6,214 bases of DNA from Marinosulfonomonas sp. (lineage in GTDB: Bacteria; Pseudomonadota; Alphaproteobacteria; Rhodobacterales; Rhodobacteraceae): assembly GCA_015494385.1 (NCBI GenBank), contig WGBJ01000407.1:1-6214 (forward strand), written 5' to 3'. Both the position numbers and the translations under genes were made by a program. The notes under the pieces were generated by a model. That model was not told where the DNA came from and searched no databases. It saw nothing but the letters and a program-made list of their open reading frames with translations. Of this stretch, positions 1-5,178 are shown piece after piece; position 1 is the stretch's first letter, and each line of letters starts with the position of its first letter.

Positions 1-2
1 CC

Positions 3-31
3 GGCAAGCGGCGGTTTTTCTGCCGCTTGCC
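3..31. repeat. Perfect 10-bp inverted repeat (stem-loop) upstream of soxB
   Basis: The arm GGCAAGCGGC (3-12) is the exact reverse complement of GCCGCTTGCC (22-31). The nine-base interval can close further by a G-U and a G-C pair, leaving a five-T loop. The stem is strong and lies 48 bases before the likely soxB ribosome-binding site. No T-tract follows the stem on the + strand (the next bases are ATTGAAAA), and on the - strand the first two bases beyond it are GG, so it does not have the standard form of an intrinsic terminator in either direction. It could be the end of an upstream transcript, a leader structure of the sox mRNA, or a short interspersed palindrome. The structure is plain; its role is unknown. 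Confidence 0.8.
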
Positions 32-78
32 ATTGAAAACCGGCCGCGAAATTGCTTGAGTACACATGAATTATTTTC

Positions 79-86
79 GGGGGTGG
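79..86 (+). promoter_or_regulatory. Ribosome-binding site that decides the soxB start
   Basis: GGGGGTGG lies two bases before the ATG at 89, with five bases between the G5 run and the ATG. The G-run can pair with the CCUCC anti-Shine-Dalgarno of 16S rRNA using a central G-U pair. It favours the ATG at 89 over the in-frame TTG at 56, which has no comparable G-rich tract before it. Nearly the same 15-base block (GGGGG-Y-GGTCATGCG) precedes and begins soxA. Confidence 0.7.
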
Positions 87-88
87 TC

Positions 89-1339
89 ATGCGATTTTCG
101 GGTTGGCAGGTGTTGCGGCAGGGTTTGAGCGGCAACAAGGGCTGGAAACCCCAGTGGCGCGATCCGGCACCGAAATCCGAATATGACATCATCCTGATTG
201 GCGGCGGCGGGCATGGGCTGTCCACCGCCTATTATCTGGCCAAAAACCACGGGCTGACCAATATTGCGGTGCTGGAAAAGGGCTATCTTGGTGGCGGCAA
301 TGTAGGGCGCAACACCACCATTGTGCGGGCCGATTATTCGCTGCCTGGCAATTCCGGGTTTTACTCCCATTCGCTGAAACTGTGGGAAGGGCTGTCGGCA
401 GAGCTGAACTATAACGTGATGCTGTCGCAACGCGGGGTCTACCGGCTGTTCCATTCCGATGGCCAGCGCGATCATTACGCCCGCGCGGGCAATGCGATTG
501 TCAATCAGGGCGATGATGCGGTGTTGCTGGATCAGACCGCCTTGCGCAAACGTCTGCCCTATCTGGATTATGACAACGCCCGCTTTCCCATTCACGGTGC
601 TTTGTACCACGCCCGTGGCGGCACCGCGCGTCATGATGCGGTGGCGTGGGGCTATGCCCGTGGGGCGGACCAGCGCGGCGTTGACCTGATCCAGAATTGC
701 GAGGTCACGGGGATTGATGTGGAAAATGGCCGTGTGCGCGGGGTGCAGACCACACGCGGCGCCATTCGGGCGAAAAAGGTCGGTATTGTGGTGGCCGGGC
801 GCTCCTCTCAGGTGGCGGCTATGGCCGGGATGCGTCTGCCGATCGAAAGCCATCTGTTGCAGGCTTTTGTCACCGAGGGGCTAAAGCCGGTGATCGACTC
901 GGTGATCAGTTTTGGTATGGGCCACTTTTACATCAGCCAGTCAGACAAGGGCGGTTTGGTGTTTGGTGGTGATCTGGATTTCTACGCCTCATACGCCCAA
1001 CGCGGCAATCTGCCCCGCGCCGAACAGGTGACACAGGCGGCGATGACGTTGATGCCGATGATCGGCAAGTCGCGCGCCCTGCGCAGTTGGGGCGGGATCA
1101 TGGATATGTCCCCCGATGGCTCGCCGATCATCGACAAAACCCATATCGATGGGCTGTTCCTGAATGCGGGCTGGTGTTACGGCGGGTTCAAGGCGGTGCC
1201 GGGTTCGGGCTGGGCCTTTGCCCACCTGATCGCCACCGGCAGCCCGTATCAAACGGCGGAAAAATATATGCTGGAGCGGTTCAAGACCGGCCACCTGATT
1301 GACGAGGAGGGGACCGGTGCCCAGCATAATTTGCATTAG
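89..1339 (+). CDS. soxB: Sarcosine oxidase subunit beta (FAD/FMN flavoprotein)
   Basis: This is the catalytic flavin subunit of heterotetrameric sarcosine oxidase, a cytoplasmic enzyme that oxidises sarcosine to glycine and passes the one-carbon unit to folate. The 416-residue length fits the family (about 405-415, 44 kDa). An N-terminal dinucleotide-binding motif, IIGGGGHG-like (LIGGGGHGLS), lies near residues 36-45, followed by a GRNTTIVR block near 73-80. RHDAVAW at 181-187 aligns with the family segment that carries the histidine covalently bound to FMN (His173 in the corynebacterial enzyme), making His182 the likely attachment site. The C-terminal GWCYGGFKAVPGSGW stretch (361-375) is the usual flavin-closing segment of this oxidoreductase family. 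A start at TTG 56 would add 11 residues that the family lacks; the frame is in fact open from base 2, but the ATG at 89 has a G-rich binding site and gives the typical MRFS-like N-terminus. The stop is 15 bp before soxD. The homologous alternative is N-methylglutamate dehydrogenase subunit A (mgdA); the wording looks closer to SoxB, from memory. Confidence 0.94.
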   Translation: MRFSGWQVLRQGLSGNKGWKPQWRDPAPKSEYDIILIGGGGHGLSTAYYLAKNHGLTNIAVLEKGYLGGGNVGRNTTIVRADYSLPGNSGFYSHSLKLWEGLSAELNYNVMLSQRGVYRLFHSDGQRDHYARAGNAIVNQGDDAVLLDQTALRKRLPYLDYDNARFPIHGALYHARGGTARHDAVAWGYARGADQRGVDLIQNCEVTGIDVENGRVRGVQTTRGAIRAKKVGIVVAGRSSQVAAMAGMRLPIESHLLQAFVTEGLKPVIDSVISFGMGHFYISQSDKGGLVFGGDLDFYASYAQRGNLPRAEQVTQAAMTLMPMIGKSRALRSWGGIMDMSPDGSPIIDKTHIDGLFLNAGWCYGGFKAVPGSGWAFAHLIATGSPYQTAEKYMLERFKTGHLIDEEGTGAQHNLH

Positions 1340-1354
1340 GACGGGGAAATAGCC

Positions 1355-1627
1355 ATGCGGATCAAATGCCCCTTATGCGGTGAACGCGACCTGCGGGAAT
1401 TCTATTATCAGGGCGCCGATGTGGCCTTGATGCGCCCCGCACCCGATGCGGGGCCTGCCGCATGGGACGACTACCTTTATACCCGCGACAACCCCGCCGG
1501 TGTGACCCGTGATCTATGGCAACACGAATATGGCTGCGGTGCGTGGTTGCTGGTTCAGCGCAACACGGTGACTCATGAAATCCTGAACGTCACACTGGCG
1601 AAAAACGGGGGCGGTCATGCGGATTGA
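1355..1627 (+). CDS. soxD: Sarcosine oxidase subunit delta (zinc subunit)
   Basis: This is the small delta subunit of heterotetrameric sarcosine oxidase, a structural zinc protein that packs against the alpha subunit. The 90 residues fit the family (about 90-110). The zinc ligands are visible: Cys5 and Cys8 in CPLCG at the N-terminus, and His57 and Cys61 in HEYGC. This reproduces the C-x2-C ... H-x3-C arrangement of known delta subunits. Between them are the family-typical FYYQG (16-20), a DDYLYTRDNPAG block (38-49) and W55. The start is the only reasonable one, 15 bp after the soxB stop, with a GGACGGGGA tract about ten bases upstream. The last 11 bases overlap the start of soxA in another frame, so translation of the two is probably coupled. 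The paralogous reading is mgdB. Confidence 0.94.
   Translation: MRIKCPLCGERDLREFYYQGADVALMRPAPDAGPAAWDDYLYTRDNPAGVTRDLWQHEYGCGAWLLVQRNTVTHEILNVTLAKNGGGHAD
1607..1614 (+). promoter_or_regulatory. Ribosome-binding site of soxA inside soxD
   Basis: GGGGGCGG within the last codons of soxD lies two bases before the soxA ATG at 1617. It matches the soxB binding site at seven of eight bases, and the match continues through the start codon (GGTCATGCG). It supports initiation at 1617, within the 3' end of soxD. Confidence 0.65.
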
Positions 1628-4550
1628 TGGGAAAGGTCTGATCGACCGCAGCGTGACTGTGCCCTTTGCCTTTGACGGGCAGCGCTACCACGGGTTTGCG
1701 GGCGACACATTGGCCTCGGCCCTACTGGCAAACGGGGTGCGAGTGGTTGGCCGGTCCTTCAAATACCACCGCCCGCGCGGGCTACTGACGGCGGGGTCCG
1801 AGGAGCCAAATGCGCTGGTGACAGTCGGGCAGGGGTCCGGTGCCACGCCCAATCTGCGCGCCACAACGCAAGAGATTTACGAAGGGTTGGAAGCGGTCAG
1901 CCAGAACCGCTGGCCATCGCTGAATTTTGATGTGATGGCGGTGAATGATCTGTTCTCGCGGTTCCTGTCGGCGGGGTTCTATTACAAAACCTTTATGTGG
2001 CCGAAATCCTTTTGGCAGCGGGTTTACGAGCCGATTATCCGGCGCTCGGCCGGCCTTGGGGCGCTGTCGGGGGAACCCGATACGGCGCGGTATGAACAGG
2101 CCTATGCGTTCTGCGATCTGCTGGTGATTGGTGCTGGGCCAGCCGGTTTGATGGCGGCGCTGACAGCGGCGCGGGCCGGTGCGGATGTGATCTTGGCGGA
2201 TGAGGACAGCCGCATGGGCGGGCGCCTGCTGGCCGAGACCGAGCCACTGGACGGCGAGGCAGCCCACATCTGGGTTGCCCGTGTGCTGGACGAATTGGCG
2301 GCGATGGACAACGTGCGCCTGATGTCGCGCACCACGGTAACGGGCGTGTTTGACGGTGGCACCTATGGCGCGCTGGAACAGGTCACAACCCATCTGGCCA
2401 ACCCTGCACCCGATGCCCCGCTAGAGGCCTTCTGGCGGATCACGGCGAAACAGGCGGTGCTGGCCACGGGGGCGCTGGAACGTCCCGTGGCCTTTCCGAT
2501 GAACGACAGGCCCGGGGTGATGATGGCGGGCGCGGTGCGCTCCTACCTGAACCGCTGGGGTGTGGCGGCAGGACAAAAGGTGGCGGTGTTTGGCAACAAC
2601 AATGATGCCCACCGCACGGCACATGACCTGCAAGAGGCCGGTGTCGAGGTGGTGGCGCTGATCGACAGCCGCGCCAATGCCACCGTGACGGGGGATTTCC
2701 CGCTGTTCACCGGCGCGCAGGTCATCAACACCCGTGGCCGTAAATCACTGGGCGAAGTGCATGTGCAAACCGCCAGCGGGGTTGAGGTGATCGAGGCGGA
2801 TTGTCTGGCGATGTCAGGCGGTTGGAACCCGACGCTACACCTAAGTTGCCATCTGGGTGGACGACCCGTTTGGAACGACAGCATCCACGCCTTTGTGCCT
2901 GATCCCAAGAATTGCGCGGGCCTGCATGTGGCAGGCGCAGCGGGCGGGGTGTTCAGCACCAAAGGCGCGCTGAAATCAGGTGTGTTCCGCGCCAAAGAGG
3001 CGCTGAAGGCGCTGGGGATGAAAGCCCCCTCGATGCCGCTGCCGGTGGCGGGGGATGCCGAATTTGCCATCACGCCGCTGTGGCAGGTGAAAGGGAGAAA
3101 ACGGGCGTGGCTGGATTTTGCCAATGATGTGACCACCAAGGATGTGGAATTGTCGGCGCGGGAAAATCTGGCATCAAGCGAGCATATGAAGCGGTTCACC
3201 ACGCAGGGCATGGCGCCGGATCAGGGCAAGAACTCCAACGTCGGGGCGCTGGCTGTGCTGGCCGATGCCACGGGGCGCAGCATTGCCGCAACCGGCACAA
3301 CCACGTTCCGCCCGCCCTATGTGCCGGTGCCGATTGCCGCCACGGGTAGCGCGGGCGCGGGCAAGGGGTTTGCGCCGGAACGCTTTATGACCAGCCATGA
3401 CAGGTCACTGGAACTGGGCGCGCCGATGATCGAGGCGGGGCTGTGGTATCGCCCGTCCTATTTCCCGCGCAAAGGGGAAAGCACATGGCGGCAGGCCTGT
3501 GATCGCGAGGTGGCGATGGTGCGGGGTGCCGTGGGCGTGTGCGATGTGTCCACCCTTGGCAAGATTGACGTTCAGGGGCCGGATGCCGCAGCGTTTCTGG
3601 ATTTCATCTACACCAACCGGATGTCATCGCTAAAGGTCGGGCGCGTGCGCTATGGCCTGATGCTGCGCGAGGACGGGATGGTGATGGACGACGGCACCTG
3701 TGCGCGGCTGGGGCCGCAGCATTTCGTGGTGACGACGACCACGGCAGCGGCGGCTCAGGTGATGCGGCATATGGAGTTTGTGTTGCAGGGCTTGCGGCCT
3801 GATTGGGATGTGCGGATTACCTCGACCACCGAGCAATGGGCGCAATTCGCCGTGGCGGGGCCGAAATCGCGCGAGTTGCTGAACGGGCTGCTTGAGGTGC
3901 AGATTGAGAATGACAGCTTCCCCTTTATGGCCTGTGGCGAGGTGCGGATCAAAGGCGTGGATGCGCGCCTGTTCCGCATTTCCTATTCCGGCGAACATGC
4001 CTATGAAGTCGCGGTGCCTGCGCGGTTTGGCGCGGCGCTGTTTGATCTGCTGCTGGAACGGGCGCAGGCGTTGGGCGGCGGGGCCTACGGGCTTGAGGCG
4101 CTGAATGTGTTGCGGATTGAAAAGGGGTTTTTGACCCACGCGGAAATCCACGGGCGGGCCACGGCGTTTGATCTGGGGATGGCGCGGATGATTTCGCCTG
4201 CCAAGGATTGTATCGGCAAGGTGATGGCGGAGCGGCCCGGTCTGAAGGGGCCGTTGCGCGAACAGTTGGTCGGGCTGAAACCGGCGGGCGCGGCCAAGCT
4301 GATGACGGCGGGGGCGCATCTGTTTATGCAGGGGGGCGAGGCAGTTTCGGACAATGATCAGGGGTTCGTCACCAGCCCCTGTTATTCGCCCACGCTGGGC
4401 CACCCGATTGCGCTGGCGATGTTGCAGAACGGGCGCGCGCGGCATGGCGAAGTGATTGATATAGTTGACCATTTACGCAGGGTACGCACGGCCTGTGTGG
4501 TTTGTGATCCGGTGTTTTATGATCCTGACGGGGGGCGGTGCCGTGGTTGA
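1617..4550 (+). CDS. soxA: Sarcosine oxidase subunit alpha (NAD+- and folate-binding)
   Basis: This is the large subunit of heterotetrameric sarcosine oxidase. It binds NAD+ and contributes the tetrahydrofolate site where the iminium intermediate is turned into 5,10-methylene-THF. The 977 residues fit the family (about 965-1000, near 103 kDa). Domains in order: a 2Fe-2S-ferredoxin-like N-terminal domain (about 12-97) that has no cysteine, the first in the protein being Cys166, so it cannot hold a cluster; a dinucleotide-binding domain with LLVIGAGPAG at 168-177; a second nucleotide motif KVAVFGNNNDAHRTA at 321-335; GKNSNVG at 537-543, a segment usual before the last domain; and a GcvT-like aminomethyltransferase domain from about 595 to the end. 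The last contains MVMDDGT (689-694), carrying the conserved folate-site aspartate, and GLEALNVLRIEKGF (825-838). The C-terminus CDPVFYDPDGGRCRG is the normal family ending, so the gene is intact. It starts inside soxD and ends inside soxG. The paralogous alternative is mgdC. Confidence 0.95.
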   Translation: MRIDGKGLIDRSVTVPFAFDGQRYHGFAGDTLASALLANGVRVVGRSFKYHRPRGLLTAGSEEPNALVTVGQGSGATPNLRATTQEIYEGLEAVSQNRWPSLNFDVMAVNDLFSRFLSAGFYYKTFMWPKSFWQRVYEPIIRRSAGLGALSGEPDTARYEQAYAFCDLLVIGAGPAGLMAALTAARAGADVILADEDSRMGGRLLAETEPLDGEAAHIWVARVLDELAAMDNVRLMSRTTVTGVFDGGTYGALEQVTTHLANPAPDAPLEAFWRITAKQAVLATGALERPVAFPMNDRPGVMMAGAVRSYLNRWGVAAGQKVAVFGNNNDAHRTAHDLQEAGVEVVALIDSRANATVTGDFPLFTGAQVINTRGRKSLGEVHVQTASGVEVIEADCLAMSGGWNPTLHLSCHLGGRPVWNDSIHAFVPDPKNCAGLHVAGAAGGVFSTKGALKSGVFRAKEALKALGMKAPSMPLPVAGDAEFAITPLWQVKGRKRAWLDFANDVTTKDVELSARENLASSEHMKRFTTQGMAPDQGKNSNVGALAVLADATGRSIAATGTTTFRPPYVPVPIAATGSAGAGKGFAPERFMTSHDRSLELGAPMIEAGLWYRPSYFPRKGESTWRQACDREVAMVRGAVGVCDVSTLGKIDVQGPDAAAFLDFIYTNRMSSLKVGRVRYGLMLREDGMVMDDGTCARLGPQHFVVTTTTAAAAQVMRHMEFVLQGLRPDWDVRITSTTEQWAQFAVAGPKSRELLNGLLEVQIENDSFPFMACGEVRIKGVDARLFRISYSGEHAYEVAVPARFGAALFDLLLERAQALGGGAYGLEALNVLRIEKGFLTHAEIHGRATAFDLGMARMISPAKDCIGKVMAERPGLKGPLREQLVGLKPAGAAKLMTAGAHLFMQGGEAVSDNDQGFVTSPCYSPTLGHPIALAMLQNGRARHGEVIDIVDHLRRVRTACVVCDPVFYDPDGGRCRG
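4531..4539 (+). promoter_or_regulatory. Ribosome-binding site deciding the soxG GTG start
   Basis: GGGGGCGGT, within the last codons of soxA (the Gly-Gly-Arg-Cys region), ends three bases before the GTG at 4543. It repeats the GGGGG-Y-GGT tract before soxB and soxA, with two extra bases of spacing. The ATG at 4555 has no G-rich tract at a usual distance, since the bases before it are TGGTTGAACTG. Confidence 0.5.
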
Positions 4551-5085
4551 ACTGATGGAAAAATCCGCATTTGAGGGGCTGTTGCCGGTTGAGGTGGTGG
4601 GCTGCCGGATTATTGCCGCCCCACCCGAGCCGATGCACCTGATTTCGCCCTATAAGGGGCAGGAAAAACCCTTGTCGGCAGCGATGAAATCCGCGCACGG
4701 GATGGCGTTTCCGGCGGCAGGGCGGGCCACGGGCAAAGAGGGCGCGCGGCTTGTCTGGTTCGGGCTGGACCAGGCGATGCTGATCGGCCCTGCGCCGGAT
4801 GCGCGACTGTCGGAATTTGCCGCCGTGGTGGAGCAGTCGGACGGCTGGGCGGTGTTGCGATTGCAGGGGGCGCTGGCTGAAGATGTGCTGGCGCGGCTGG
4901 TGCCGGTCGATATGCGCGCCGCCCGTTTCAAACGCGGGCAGACGGTGCGCACGCAGTTGCAGCATCTGCAGGTATCGATGACGCGGGTCGGGGGCGAGGT
5001 GTTCCAGATCATGGTTATGCGCTCGATGGCGAAAACGCTGGTGGATGAATTGCAAAATGCGATGCGGTTGGTGGCGGCGCGATAA
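4543..5085 (+). CDS. soxG: Sarcosine oxidase subunit gamma
   Basis: This is the gamma subunit of heterotetrameric sarcosine oxidase. It belongs to the GcvT/YgfZ-like fold, is not known to be catalytic, and packs against alpha. From the GTG the protein is 180 residues (known gammas are about 180-205, near 21 kDa). Family-typical segments are SAAMKSAHGMAFPAAGRAT (45-63), WFGLDQAMLIGPAP (72-85), QSDGWAVLRLQG (98-109), ARLVPVDMR (117-125) and FKRGQTVRTQLQHL (129-142), ending in a LVDEL helix and VAAR. I chose GTG 4543, giving MVELMEKS, because gamma subunits usually begin this way and a G-rich binding site precedes it. This overlaps the soxA stop by 8 bp. The ATG at 4555 is possible and would shorten it by four residues. 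A start at ATG 4465 would add 26 residues encoded within soxA and without family likeness. The paralogous alternative is mgdD. Confidence 0.91.
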   Translation: MVELMEKSAFEGLLPVEVVGCRIIAAPPEPMHLISPYKGQEKPLSAAMKSAHGMAFPAAGRATGKEGARLVWFGLDQAMLIGPAPDARLSEFAAVVEQSDGWAVLRLQGALAEDVLARLVPVDMRAARFKRGQTVRTQLQHLQVSMTRVGGEVFQIMVMRSMAKTLVDELQNAMRLVAAR

Positions 5086-5178
5086 GAGATTCTTGCCTGC
5101 GGCGCAGATATTTATAGAACAAAGATGTAATGCGCCAAGTGCCTTGCGGCGGGGTTCGGATAATGGGTAAATACGTCT
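5086..5178 (+). other. Intergenic gap between soxG and dnaG
   Basis: These 93 bases are clearly richer in A/T than the flanking genes, especially 5107-5131. The only palindrome close to soxG is CTGC-GGC-GCAG (5097-5107), too short to be a convincing terminator. GGGTAA at 5165-5170, eight bases before the dnaG ATG, is a weak binding site. No LexA-type (GAAC-N7-GAAC or GTTC-N7-GTTC) or CtrA-type (TTAA-N7-TTAA) box is complete. No RNA gene is visible. Confidence 0.85.
5093..5120 (+). promoter_or_regulatory. Possible sigma-70-type promoter for dnaG
   Basis: TTGCCT (5093-5098, in the context CTTGCC, compare CTTGAC) is followed after 16 bases by TAGAAC (5115-5120), a four-of-six match to TATAAT, in the most A/T-rich stretch of the gap. 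The predicted start would lie near 5127, about 50 bases before the dnaG ATG. This is motif reading only. A TATAGA at 5113-5118 is a better -10 by itself but leaves just 14 bases of spacing. Confidence 0.28.

Noticed and set aside
33..62. Possible promoter TTGAAA (33-38) with a -10 near 56-62
   Set aside because: The -10 candidates (TTGAGT or TGAGTA) match the consensus at only about half the positions. The sox promoter may lie left of the window.
2..88. Upstream extension of the soxB frame, open from base 2 and including TTG 56
   Set aside because: The extension would run through the stem-loop, has no family likeness, and the ATG at 89 has the better ribosome-binding site and the usual N-terminus.
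71..853. 260-codon open frame on the - strand opposite soxB
   Set aside because: Antisense shadow of a clear flavoprotein gene; no family likeness.
3630..4472. 280-codon open frame on the - strand within soxA
   Set aside because: Antisense shadow of the GcvT-like domain of soxA, with the same His/Arg/Pro/Gln-rich composition and no known motif.
5097..5118. CTGC-GGC-GCAG hairpin followed by ATATTTATA as a soxG terminator
   Set aside because: A four-base stem and an interrupted A/T tract are too weak for an intrinsic terminator.
5118..5168. Half-sites GAAC (5117-5120) and GTTC (5154-5157) as an alphaproteobacterial SOS box
   Set aside because: Neither has its partner half-site at the required seven-base spacing.
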